Shown: piece after piece, positions 9,801 through 17,692 of the stretch
How positions within the stretch are numbered: position 1 is the stretch's first letter
Layout of the letters: each line of letters starts with the position of its first letter
Origin: Myroides odoratimimus
GTDB lineage: Bacteria; Bacteroidota; Bacteroidia; Flavobacteriales; Flavobacteriaceae
Assembly (NCBI RefSeq): GCF_030326305.1
Contig: NZ_JACAKB010000003.1
Coordinates: 60,063 to 124,062, forward strand
Length of the DNA: 64,000 bases
Reading direction: 5' to 3'
The notes under the pieces: generated by a model
Told to the model about the DNA's origin: nothing
Database searches by the model: none
The model's input: the letters and a program-made list of their open reading frames with translations, nothing else
Program-made: the position numbers and the translations under genes

Positions 9801-10562
9801 AAAGAAAAAGGCAAAGATTATAAGAGAGTACGCATTGAGAGCTATTCTGTTTCTCCTGGATATAGATATGAAGGAAAACAGGGCGCTAGCTTTGAAGCAA
9901 ATTTAGAATATGATGCCTTAAAGGTAAAACATCAAACGGATAGATATATAACAGATGATGTAAATGGCGTAGATGCTAAGGTTTTCGATTTTCAACAGTA
10001 TGGAGGTCTTAAGGTAGAGTATAATTATGAGCAGTATAACTATCCTGCTAATCCAACAGTTGGTTTTGGTTTTAATTCAAAACTTGGGTGGAGAATGAAC
10101 TTAGAAGAGACTAAACAGAATTTTGCTTATTTAGACCTTAAAGCGAGTTTCTTACACTATATTGATAAAGGAGAAAGAGTAGTACTTGCGACTAATTTTA
10201 CATACCAAACTAGGTTTAATGATAATTATGACTTTTATCACGCAGCCACTATAGGAGGTAATGCTAACTTAAGAGGATTTAGACCAGAGCGTTTTACAGG
10301 TAAATCATCTTTTGTACAAACAACAGATTTAAGATTTAATGCAGGTCAATTCACTGCAGGATTTCTCCCTATGAGTTATGGTTTTTATGGAGGCTTTGAT
10401 TACGGTAGAGTATGGCAGCCAGGGGAGTCTTCTAATAAGTGGCATAACGCTTATGGAGCAGGACTGTGGATAAGTGCTGTAGAACAAGCGACTCTACACT
10501 GTTCTTTCTTTAACAGTGTAGATGGAGGTCGCTTTGTATTTGGATTAGGGTTTGGGTTTTAA
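6822..10562 (+). CDS. Giant lipoprotein: metallophosphatase-like N-terminus plus Omp85-like beta-barrel C-terminus
   Basis: The 1246-residue protein starts with a lipoprotein signal (lipobox LVSC, Cys29). Residues about 45-390 resemble a calcineurin-type phosphoesterase (YHPVY, GHEHNLQYIE), though the classic GNHE motif is altered. A middle part (about 430-760) has FDMLIGDWDRHGDQWRW and YRPIPRDRDQAF, recalling atypical kinase/CotH-like folds, without firm assignment. The C-terminal 350 residues are beta-rich and carry the Omp85 signature LRGFRPERFTG and a final aromatic-ending strand (VFGLGFGF). An outer-membrane location with the phosphatase on one side is likely. It overlaps the convergent lipoprotein gene by 18 bp. 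The substrate is unknown. Confidence 0.85.
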   Translation: MKIFFETPLKLSKIAVALSLTSLVGLVSCATFEPQYGTKSGALPKERSSDQKIVHTYYLVGNLSQANNTEEQEHLDAFKQMLSNETNKNSTLILLGNNTKKGMPSTSSKKRKKAEEGLASQLGLMESNKGTTVFINGESDWQGSYEGIKNLDKYLVERTGNKKALLPRKVCGLERLKINDDTVLIVIDSQWYIENWDHHPNINEDCDIKTREDFFEEVRGEINKNQNKVVVLAMYHPVYSNGNHGGKFSVQDHLFPIGNNIPLPIIGSVYNYTRQMSGVNPQDLQSKKYNELNKRIRTIAQMYTNVVIASGHEHNLQYIERNGVKQIISGAMSNLTPARAVVDGDFSAGVFGYSKLEIREDKSAKLSFFGYKEGDYTPLYSTVMLDNFGGGKENRIVDNKELEQQTAEASVYPKKWTEKSKFYRFLWGEHYRNVYGTPITAPIADLTTLKGGLTPTISGGGNQSMSLRLVDNDGKEYVMRGVRKSVSRFAQTAVFKDHYVMNAFDNTWTERFIYDFYTTSHPYTPFILDGLADKIGMYHTNPELYYVPKQSVLGRFNDNYGDELYMIEERPSSGYEDEVSFGNVSNIISTTDVIAKLRKDEKYEVDQTAYMRARIFDMLIGDWDRHGDQWRWSEFAEGNKVIYRPIPRDRDQAFAKIDGALLSLIKKLPPLRHMQNYTEDFANPRWINKTAFPLDQYLLKGTTLEDWLREAKDIVEKLDDEALDEAFSRLPQEVQTDEVEEIKRIFKARRSKIDAFLPKYYKQLREYVILSGTDKKEVFDIERLAEGSVRVKQYRAKKTGEELVFDKVYNATETKEIWVYGLNDEDTFKVSGDEKAKIKIRLIGGKNQDTFLVDNSSKVIVYDYADKKNEVKMEGANGRTVLTNKYDINNFNYERVPLNLNMLLPNIGFNPEDGVKLGFLYSSTRSKFIQDPYTAKHVLKGFYSFNTKGLEAEYKGYFPNATNGWMFTIGGRATSPNFAVNYYGLGNETYYFDKEKGKDYKRVRIESYSVSPGYRYEGKQGASFEANLEYDALKVKHQTDRYITDDVNGVDAKVFDFQQYGGLKVEYNYEQYNYPANPTVGFGFNSKLGWRMNLEETKQNFAYLDLKASFLHYIDKGERVVLATNFTYQTRFNDNYDFYHAATIGGNANLRGFRPERFTGKSSFVQTTDLRFNAGQFTAGFLPMSYGFYGGFDYGRVWQPGESSNKWHNAYGAGLWISAVEQATLHCSFFNSVDGGRFVFGLGFGF

Positions 10563-11426
10563 TGTACCCAAATCCACTTTATAAATTTTACCACCTTTTT
10601 TATCTTTTACTTCATCAGCTAGATAGATAGTGTTGTTATCTCCAAAAGTCACAGACTCTTTTTGAGAGACGTGGTGTAGTTTGTGCTCACTAATCTTCCC
10701 GTCCATAATAGCGTTAGGATTAAACCCGTCTATTATCCAAAGTTTAGAATGAGATAATAACACAAACGTTTTTTCATCAGGACTGATAGCAGCACCTGTG
10801 ATAGCACAGTGTTTATAGATATTACAGCCATTAAATGTTTGTACATGTTCAGCCTTGTGATGTCCAGTTTGATTAGGTACCTTATATACTAATGACGTAC
10901 CATCGAAGCCCTTACTTCTATTTTTAGTGAAGATGTAGAAGTTATTGTTGTATAAGATAAAAGCTTCTGCATCATATAATAGTTCAGTCTCTTTAGGAGG
11001 GAAAGCCTTTTGTTCAGGATACTCAAATGAGATTACTGAAGCTACCTCTGTTTTATCTTTCTGCAAATCCTCTTTGTTTATCTTTAAGATACGTAGATCC
11101 TTTCTCGTATTCTTATTGTTGCCAAAGTCTCCGATATAAAGATTACCTTCTTTATCAGCAGTTAATTCTTCCCAATCTATATTCTTCTGATCTTTTATTT
11201 TTAGAGTATGGCTTATTTTACCATCTGACTTTATTTGATATAACTCATTCTTATTACCACTGTCTTGTAGTGCCCAGAACGAATCAGAAGCAGCGTCGTA
11301 GTATAGTCCTGATACTTCTTTAAGATTGTTAGGAAGTATGATATGATCTTTCGTTATATCGCTCTTTTGTCCGCAACTTACTAGGGTCGTTAGAGAGAAT
11401 AAGGATATTGTAAGTAATGATTTCAT
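10545..11426 (-). CDS. Lipoprotein with predicted beta-propeller (SdiA-regulated/esterase-like-phytase style)
   Basis: The open frame extends to 11591, but the Met at 11426 begins a clean lipoprotein signal (MKSLLTISLFSLTTLVSC, lipid-bearing Cys18), so this start is chosen. The mature part is about 275 residues of repeated strand patterns such as LKEVSGLYYDAASDSFWALQD, DWEELTADKEGNLYIGDFG and AITGAAISPDEKTFVLLSHS, typical of a six-bladed propeller seen in SdiA-regulated-like and phytase-like lipoproteins. No catalytic residue was identified. The last 18 bp overlap the convergent 1246-residue gene. Exported lipoprotein is certain, propeller likely, function unknown. Confidence 0.82.
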   Translation of the reverse strand: MKSLLTISLFSLTTLVSCGQKSDITKDHIILPNNLKEVSGLYYDAASDSFWALQDSGNKNELYQIKSDGKISHTLKIKDQKNIDWEELTADKEGNLYIGDFGNNKNTRKDLRILKINKEDLQKDKTEVASVISFEYPEQKAFPPKETELLYDAEAFILYNNNFYIFTKNRSKGFDGTSLVYKVPNQTGHHKAEHVQTFNGCNIYKHCAITGAAISPDEKTFVLLSHSKLWIIDGFNPNAIMDGKISEHKLHHVSQKESVTFGDNNTIYLADEVKDKKGGKIYKVDLGTLKPKP

Positions 11427-11580
11427 AGTATATTCTTTTATGAATATAAAGTTACTAAATGTGTTATTATAAAACATAGAATAGACTACTAAATCTAATA
11501 CAATAGATAATATAACCAGTTTCTTTAAAATAAAGGAAGATTGTAAGACAGAAAAATAACTAAAAATTGAAACTTTAAAG

Positions 11581-11588
11581 TATATTTG
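11581..11588 (+). promoter_or_regulatory. Promoter -7 element for the lepA leader
   Basis: TATATTTG matches TAnnTTTG. No well-spaced -33 TTTG is present. Transcription from here would give a leader of about 125 nt before lepA. Confidence 0.45.
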
Positions 11589-11596
11589 CAAAATAT

Positions 11597-11696
11597 AGGC
11601 TAGGTAGATTCTTTAATTAAAAGAATGTAAGAGCCTTAGAATCTAGATTATATGATTATTGAAAGTGGTTTCAATACTTCTAATGGGCATATAATC
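11597..11696 (+). ncRNA. Structured 5' leader of lepA (candidate cis-regulatory RNA)
   Basis: Three perfect complementary pairs are seen: AGGCT (11597-11601) with AGCCT (11632-11636), AGATTCT (11606-11612) with AGAATCT (11638-11644), and GATTATATG (11646-11654) with CATATAATC (11688-11696). The last encloses ATTGAAA/TTTCAAT around a GTGG loop. The first two pairs cross, so they form a pseudoknot or exclude each other. No known riboswitch class was recognised. Confidence 0.45.
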
Positions 11697-11719
11697 CAAT
11701 AAACTTTGATATAACGAAG

Positions 11720-13516
11720 ATGAAGAACATTAGAAACTTTTGTATTATTGCTCATATTGATCATGGTAAAAGTACGTTAGCTGATAGATTACTAGATGCT
11801 ACACAAACTGTAACTGCCCGTGAGCAACAAGCTCAGCTTTTAGATAGTATGGACTTAGAGCGTGAAAGAGGGATTACTATCAAATCTCACGCGATCCAAA
11901 TGGAATATACTCATAAAGGTGAGAAATATATACTTAACTTAATTGATACCCCAGGACACGTAGACTTTTCTTATGAAGTTTCTAGGTCTATTGCAGCGTG
12001 TGAAGGTGCGTTATTGATTGTTGATGCTGCTCAGAGTATTCAGGCTCAGACTATTTCTAACTTATATTTAGCATTAGAGAATGATCTAACGATTATTCCT
12101 GTATTGAATAAGATTGATTTACCAAGTGCTAATCCAGAAGAGGTAAGCGATGATATCGTAGACTTATTAGGATGTGACTATGAAGAAATTATTCCTGCAT
12201 CAGGTAAAACTGGTTTAGGAGTAGAAGATATCTTAGAAGCGATTATCGAGAGAGTTCCTGCACCTAAAGGAAATCCTGAGGAGCCATTACAAGCATTAAT
12301 ATTTGACTCTGTATACAACCCATTCCGTGGTATTGAGGTAATATTCCGTGTGGTTAACGGTACAATTAAGAAAGGTCAGAAGATTAAGTTCATGGCTACT
12401 AATAAAGAGTATTTCGCAGATGAAATCGGAACGCTTAAATTAAACCAAGTAGCTAAACAAGAGATTAAAACAGGTGACGTAGGTTACCTAATCTCTGGTA
12501 TTAAAGAAGCAAGAGAAGTAAAAGTAGGGGATACTATCACAGATGCAAAAGAACCTACTCAGAATATGATCGAAGGGTTTGAGAACGTAAAACCAATGGT
12601 ATTTGCGGGTATCTATCCTGTAGACACAGAAGATTATGAAGAATTGCGTAACTCTATGGAAAAGTTACAACTTAACGATGCTTCCTTAGTTTTCGCAGCA
12701 GAGAGTTCTGCAGCTTTAGGTTTTGGTTTCCGTTGTGGTTTCTTAGGAATGTTACACATGGAGATTATCCAAGAGCGTTTAGAGCGTGAGTTTAACATGA
12801 CAGTTATTACTACTGTACCTAACGTTTCTTACTTAGCATATACTAAGAAAGAACCAGATACACCTATTATAGTAAATAACCCTTCTGATTTACCAGAACC
12901 ATCTAAATTAGAAAGAGTAGAAGAACCGTTTATTAAAGCGACTATTATTACTAAAGCTGACTTCGTTGGACAAGTAATGAGCCTTTGTATTGATAAACGT
13001 GGTATCATTACTAATCAAACTTACTTAACAGAAGATAGAGTAGAGTTAATGTTTGATATGCCATTAGCAGAGATTGTATTTGACTTCTATGATAGATTGA
13101 AGACTGTATCTAAAGGATATGCCTCATTCGATTATTCTCCTATTGGTATGCGTACTTCTAACTTAGTGAAAGTAGATGTAATGCTTAATGCTAACGTAGT
13201 GGATGCTTTATCAGCATTAATGCACGCTGATAACGCTTATCATATCGGTAAGAAGATGTGCGAGAAATTAAAAGAACTTATCCCACGTCAGCAGTTCGAT
13301 ATTCCTATTCAGGCTGCTATCGGAGTAAAAGTTATTGCACGTGAAACTGTAAAAGCACTTCGTAAAGACGTAACAGCTAAATGTTATGGAGGGGATATCT
13401 CTCGTAAACGTAAATTACTTGAAAAACAGAAAGCAGGTAAAAAGCGTATGCGTCAAGTAGGAAACGTAGAAATCCCACAAGAGGCATTTATGGCTGTATT
13501 AAAGTTAAATGACTAA
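11720..13516 (+). CDS. lepA: Elongation factor 4 (LepA), ribosome back-translocating GTPase
   Basis: The 598-residue protein is full length for LepA. The GTPase motifs are intact: P-loop [15 protein letters not shown], switch region [18 protein letters not shown] and NKIDLP. EF-G-like domains II, III and V follow, then the LepA-specific C-terminal domain ending with conserved basic residues ([21 protein letters not shown]). It acts on stalled or mistranslocated ribosomes. The gene is monocistronic, with a structured leader upstream and a terminator 25 bp after the stop. Confidence 0.98.
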   Translation: MKNIRNFCIIAHIDHGKSTLADRLLDATQTVTAREQQAQLLDSMDLERERGITIKSHAIQMEYTHKGEKYILNLIDTPGHVDFSYEVSRSIAACEGALLIVDAAQSIQAQTISNLYLALENDLTIIPVLNKIDLPSANPEEVSDDIVDLLGCDYEEIIPASGKTGLGVEDILEAIIERVPAPKGNPEEPLQALIFDSVYNPFRGIEVIFRVVNGTIKKGQKIKFMATNKEYFADEIGTLKLNQVAKQEIKTGDVGYLISGIKEAREVKVGDTITDAKEPTQNMIEGFENVKPMVFAGIYPVDTEDYEELRNSMEKLQLNDASLVFAAESSAALGFGFRCGFLGMLHMEIIQERLEREFNMTVITTVPNVSYLAYTKKEPDTPIIVNNPSDLPEPSKLERVEEPFIKATIITKADFVGQVMSLCIDKRGIITNQTYLTEDRVELMFDMPLAEIVFDFYDRLKTVSKGYASFDYSPIGMRTSNLVKVDVMLNANVVDALSALMHADNAYHIGKKMCEKLKELIPRQQFDIPIQAAIGVKVIARETVKALRKDVTAKCYGGDISRKRKLLEKQKAGKKRMRQVGNVEIPQEAFMAVLKLND

Positions 13517-13540
13517 ACACAGTTTTTAAAATATTTAATG

Positions 13541-13573
13541 AAAAGACTATCAACATTGGTAGTCTTTTTTTTT
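13541..13573 (+). terminator. Terminator after lepA
   Basis: AAAAGACTA pairs with TAGTCTTTT around a 10-nt loop and continues into a run of T's. Confidence 0.88.
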
Positions 13574-13609
13574 GATTCAAAATGTAAATAGATTAGACTA
13601 ATATACTAT

Positions 13610-14425
13610 ATGAAAAAAACGTTGTTCATATTCACATTACTTGTATTAGTAGGGTGTAAAGAAACAAAAGAGGAAGAAGTGATTCCTGAGATTAAACCTT
13701 CTACAGAAGAAGTGATAACTGAGACAGAAGAAGAAAAACCTGCTCTAACAGTACATGGAAAGGAAGAAAACATTGTTCTAGATATTCTTATTCCTAGATA
13801 TTACGACAAGGATTTTCACCAAGAAGAATTCAATAAGGTCAATGATAAATGGTTAGCTTTTGAGGAAAAGAACGGTCTTTTTCAAGTCGTAAAAGCAGAT
13901 TATGCCATCAGCGAAGAGATGAATGAGTGTACAGAAAGTGAGCAACTAGGTATCTTTTCTACCGGTCCAGTGGAACCTATTTTCTTTTTAGGGCCAAATT
14001 CAATGATTAAGAAAGGGACTAAGACTGCTCTAAATATTAAAGAACAGCCGTTATGGCCTGATGCTCCACAAGAGTATCTATTTAATGGGAAACAGTATAT
14101 TCTGAGAGCAGAAGGTAAGCAGGTAGACTCTTATGACTATACAGACGATAGTGGTAAGACTAGAAAATATAAGAAATATAAAGATTATAAGTTATATCTA
14201 ACAGTAAATGGGGAGGCAGAACAGTTAATCCTAGATATCCCAAGCTTTAATGACACCTTCGTACAGCTATTGTTTGTAGGGGATTTAGACGGTGATGGTA
14301 ACTTGGATTTTGTGTTCGATACTTCACCTGAGTACGAGATACAGTCTGTAGAAGTGTACTTATCTAAAGGGGCTCAGCATTTTATCTATTTAGCAGGAGC
14401 TATATCTGTAGACTTTAGTTGTTAG
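13610..14425 (+). CDS. Lipoprotein of unknown function
   Basis: The 271-residue protein begins with a lipoprotein signal, lipobox LVGC with Cys16, followed by a Glu/Thr-rich acidic linker to about residue 45. The folded part ends with GDLDGDGNLDFVFDTS, an EF-hand/FG-GAP-like Asp pattern that could bind calcium. Four further Cys include CTES and a C-terminal FSC. The family is not recognised beyond this. It sits alone between two terminators. Confidence 0.8.
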   Translation: MKKTLFIFTLLVLVGCKETKEEEVIPEIKPSTEEVITETEEEKPALTVHGKEENIVLDILIPRYYDKDFHQEEFNKVNDKWLAFEEKNGLFQVVKADYAISEEMNECTESEQLGIFSTGPVEPIFFLGPNSMIKKGTKTALNIKEQPLWPDAPQEYLFNGKQYILRAEGKQVDSYDYTDDSGKTRKYKKYKDYKLYLTVNGEAEQLILDIPSFNDTFVQLLFVGDLDGDGNLDFVFDTSPEYEIQSVEVYLSKGAQHFIYLAGAISVDFSC

Positions 14426-14450
14426 TCAAGGTACTATTGTATATAAAAGT

Positions 14451-14482
14451 AAAAGCCGATTGAGTAATCAATCGGCTTTTTA
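14451..14482. terminator. Bidirectional terminator between lipoprotein gene and M16 peptidase gene
   Basis: A 13-bp perfect stem, AAAAGCCGATTGA with TCAATCGGCTTTT, loop GTAA, is flanked by A's and T's and serves both convergent genes. Confidence 0.9.
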
Positions 14483-14499
14483 TTTAGAGCTTATTTACT

Positions 14500-17235
14500 T
14501 TATTTTTTAGTAAAATCACCGGCATAGATTGTTGTGAATTTAGCAGGCTGTAAGTATTTTTTAGCAGCGTCATTCACTTGTTTTACAGTTAGCTTTTCTA
14601 TCTCAGCATTTAATTTGTCATGATCTGTAAATGGAGTTTCGTATAACAGGAATAGAGAAGATAAATACATTAAGTATCCATCGTTACCTAAATTCGTTTG
14701 TCTTGCGTTCTTCCATGAAGATTTGTTAGCAGTTAATTCTTCTTCAGTAATACCAGAAGCAATTAATTTATTAAATTCTTCATTCATAGCTTTTTCTACA
14801 TCTGCACGTTTAGTAGGGTTCATAAATGCATAGATCGTCCAAGAAGCATTTACACTTTTAGAATCACTAGGTACACTTAATGAAGTACCAGCACCATAGC
14901 TAATACCTTCTTTTTCGCGTAAACGTTGAGGTATACGGGCAGTCATAAACCCACCTCCCATTACTTCATTTGCAAATACTAATGCAGCATAGTCAGGATT
15001 TGATTGATTCATCTCAAAGTTTAGCTTACCTACAGCTACAGCATTTTCTTTGTCTGGAGTTTCGAACACTTCTTTTACTTGTTTAGTATCTACAAACTTT
15101 GGATATGCTTTTTCATATTTAGCTTTACTATTAAAGTTAGCGAAAGTATTCTCTAGTAATTTATCCACAGCTTTTTTGTCCTTCATACCTATTACAGTAG
15201 CAATACCGTTATTAGCACCAAAGAAATTCTTGTGGAACTCTTTAATCTCCTCTAGTTTAATTTTCTTGATACCATCAATGTCTTCCTGAGTTGATGGAGT
15301 GTAGAAGATACTTCCTTTTTCCTCTTGCTCTGTTAATTGATTGATTTTATTAAAAGCAATAGCTTGAGGGTCGCTTAATTTAGACTCTAAACTTGTAATA
15401 TAATCTAGTTTTAGTTTTTCTAATTCTGCATCTGGATAAATAGGGTTAGTCAATAAATCCTTAAGAATAACCATCGTTTCATCTATTGTGTTTCGGTATG
15501 ATGATACTCCTATATTAATGTTCTGACCACTAAACCTAACTGATATAGTTGACTTTAATTGATCTAACTTATCTTTTATTTGTTGTTTAGTCATAGTCTT
15601 TGTACCTGCATTTAATAGACTTGCCGCAAAAGAACCTATATATTGTTTGTTAAGTAAGTCTTTCTGATTACCTACAGGTAATGTCATGCTTATTTGTACT
15701 TTCTCACCTTTGATATCCTTATCTATAATACCATATTTAAGTCCATTACTAAGTTTAGCAGTAGAGTAGTTCTTCTGTAAGTTAGCAATAGATGCTTCGA
15801 ATGGTCTTAATTCTTCAGCAGTCTCTTTTCCTTTATAGTTTTCTACTAGCGCCTTAATATCCTTATCTAAGAACTCTGTTGGCTTTACCCTTGTTTCATC
15901 TTTAGAAGGAATAAACATACCTACAGTACGATTATTATCTTTAAAGTACTTCTTAGCTACTCTATTGATATCTTCTAGCTTTAAACTCTCCACATTATCT
16001 CTGTATAGATTAGCAAGACGATAGTCTCCTGCCCCGATAATCTCTGTTAAGTTAATAGCAGTTCGGATAGTATTGTTCTTTAAATCCTCTAGACCTTTTG
16101 AGATTCGAGTTTTAGCTCTGTCTAAGTCTTCTTGTGTATATTTAATAGTTTCTATTTTAGCTAATGCTGTCTTGATATCTTTTAGCGTTTCCTTTTGATC
16201 CTTATCAAGTGGAATATCAAAGTTAAACAAGATAAAACTCGCATCTCTTACTGTAGGACTGAATGAGTATAGTGAAGACACTTTTTTAGTCTCTACTAAG
16301 TCTTTGTACAAATATCCAGAAGGATCATTGGTCAGTATAGATTGTAATGCTACAAGTGCTGCAAAGTCTTTATCTGCATACGATGCTGTGTGATACAATG
16401 TCTGTATGTGCTTAGAATCACCTGCACGTCTTACTTCTACAAACTTTTCACCATCCTGAGCAGGCTCTACAGTTAGGATCTCATCTAGTACACGTTTTGG
16501 TTTAGGAATGACAGAGAAGTAATCCTCTACATATTTTAATGCTTTAGCTTCATCAAACTTACCCGCTATTACTAGAGTCGCATTGTCTGGTTGATAATAT
16601 TTCTCATAGAATCGTCTTAATTGTGGTGCCTTGACACGCTCGATATCTTCTTTTGACCCGATAGTACTTAGTCCATAATTATGCCATAAGTAAGCTGTAT
16701 TAATTGTTCTTTCCATTAATACTCTACCAGGATTATTCTCTCCTATCTCAAATTCGTTGCGGACAACAGAGAATTCTTTGTCTAAATCTGATTGAAGTAT
16801 AGTAGCGTTGATCATACGATCTGCTTCCATTTCTAATGCCCATGCTAGATTCTCATCAGATGCAGCAAATATCTCATAGTAGTTTGTACGGTCATACCAT
16901 GTAGTCCCTTGGGCTTGACCACCTTTGTCTGACAGCATTTTTTTGATGTCTCCCAGCTTTGTAGTACTTTTAAAAAGCATGTGTTCTAATAAGTGAGCCA
17001 TACCCTTTTCGCCATATCCTTCATGTTTAGATCCTACATTGTATACGATATTGACGATCACATTATTCTGAGTCGCATCTGGAAGTAGTAGTACCTTCAA
17101 TCCATTAGACAGTTTGTACTCTTTAATGTCTTCAACAGAAGTTACGAAGGTTGGTTTTTCTTTCTGTTGTGCATAAGCGTAATCTGCAGCACTTATTGTC
17201 AATGCAAACATAAGTGTGTACACTATTTTTTTCAT
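14500..17235 (-). CDS. M16 family zinc metallopeptidase, two-module periplasmic form
   Basis: This 911-residue protein has a Sec signal (MKKIVYTLMFALTISAADYAYAQ) and two M16 halves. The first half carries the inverted zinc motif HXXEH in KGMAHLLEHMLFKS with the downstream Glu in VRNEFEIGENNPGR. The second half lacks the zinc motif but keeps the RIPQRLREKEGISYGAG substrate-binding pattern, as is usual when two halves close around a peptide. It probably degrades peptides in the periplasm. It stands alone with a terminator downstream. Homology is certain; specificity unknown. Confidence 0.95.
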   Translation of the reverse strand: MKKIVYTLMFALTISAADYAYAQQKEKPTFVTSVEDIKEYKLSNGLKVLLLPDATQNNVIVNIVYNVGSKHEGYGEKGMAHLLEHMLFKSTTKLGDIKKMLSDKGGQAQGTTWYDRTNYYEIFAASDENLAWALEMEADRMINATILQSDLDKEFSVVRNEFEIGENNPGRVLMERTINTAYLWHNYGLSTIGSKEDIERVKAPQLRRFYEKYYQPDNATLVIAGKFDEAKALKYVEDYFSVIPKPKRVLDEILTVEPAQDGEKFVEVRRAGDSKHIQTLYHTASYADKDFAALVALQSILTNDPSGYLYKDLVETKKVSSLYSFSPTVRDASFILFNFDIPLDKDQKETLKDIKTALAKIETIKYTQEDLDRAKTRISKGLEDLKNNTIRTAINLTEIIGAGDYRLANLYRDNVESLKLEDINRVAKKYFKDNNRTVGMFIPSKDETRVKPTEFLDKDIKALVENYKGKETAEELRPFEASIANLQKNYSTAKLSNGLKYGIIDKDIKGEKVQISMTLPVGNQKDLLNKQYIGSFAASLLNAGTKTMTKQQIKDKLDQLKSTISVRFSGQNINIGVSSYRNTIDETMVILKDLLTNPIYPDAELEKLKLDYITSLESKLSDPQAIAFNKINQLTEQEEKGSIFYTPSTQEDIDGIKKIKLEEIKEFHKNFFGANNGIATVIGMKDKKAVDKLLENTFANFNSKAKYEKAYPKFVDTKQVKEVFETPDKENAVAVGKLNFEMNQSNPDYAALVFANEVMGGGFMTARIPQRLREKEGISYGAGTSLSVPSDSKSVNASWTIYAFMNPTKRADVEKAMNEEFNKLIASGITEEELTANKSSWKNARQTNLGNDGYLMYLSSLFLLYETPFTDHDKLNAEIEKLTVKQVNDAAKKYLQPAKFTTIYAGDFTKK

Positions 17236-17334
17236 AAATCAGTAATTAAGGTTAATTGTTATAAATATAGAATATTAATTCTAATAAACTGAAAATATGA
17301 TAAATAGGGTGGTGAAATATTTGAATAGTATTAG

Positions 17335-17372
17335 AAAAAATAAGGCTACTCTTGATAGAGTAGCCTTATTTT
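17335..17372 (-). terminator. Terminator of the thioredoxin/sulfur operon
   Basis: TAAGGCTACTC pairs with GAGTAGCCTTA around a 6-nt loop; the minus strand ends in T's. It lies just after the thioredoxin stop codon. Confidence 0.9.
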
Positions 17373-17688
17373 AGTAATTATGCTTATACTGATCGATATG
17401 ACCTAGTAGCGTCTGCTTATCCATATATCCAGACTGTTTCCACAGTAGTTTACCTTTTCTAAAAAGCATTAGTGTAGGCACACCTCTCATCTGGTATTGT
17501 GTACTATATTGGGTGGTAAGAGCAGTATTTTTATCTACATCTATCTTGATAATAGAGATGTCATCCTGTAGCTCTTTTTTTACTTCCTCCAGTACAGGAG
17601 CTAGCATCTGACATGGACCACACCACGTAGCGAAGAAATCAACTAAAGTTAACTGATCTCTATCGATTAACTCTTGAAAATTACTCAT
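17371..17688 (-). CDS. Thioredoxin
   Basis: This 105-residue thioredoxin has an intact WCGPC active site (Cys23 and Cys26) and cis-Pro in GVPTLML. The frame runs upstream to 17769, but Met at 17688 (MSNFQELIDRD) lies only 4 bp after the stop of the CstB-like gene, and the longer version would overlap it, so the short start is used. As the last gene of the sulfur operon it probably supplies electrons to reduce enzyme persulfides formed by the rhodanese domains (inference). A near paralogue at 56409-56702 has lost the first active-site Cys. Confidence 0.94.
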   Translation of the reverse strand: MSNFQELIDRDQLTLVDFFATWCGPCQMLAPVLEEVKKELQDDISIIKIDVDKNTALTTQYSTQYQMRGVPTLMLFRKGKLLWKQSGYMDKQTLLGHIDQYKHNY

Positions 17689-17692
17689 TGTA

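Noticed and set aside
11427-11591. Longer N-terminus of the propeller lipoprotein
   Set aside because: It would bury a clear lipoprotein signal peptide 55 residues into the protein.
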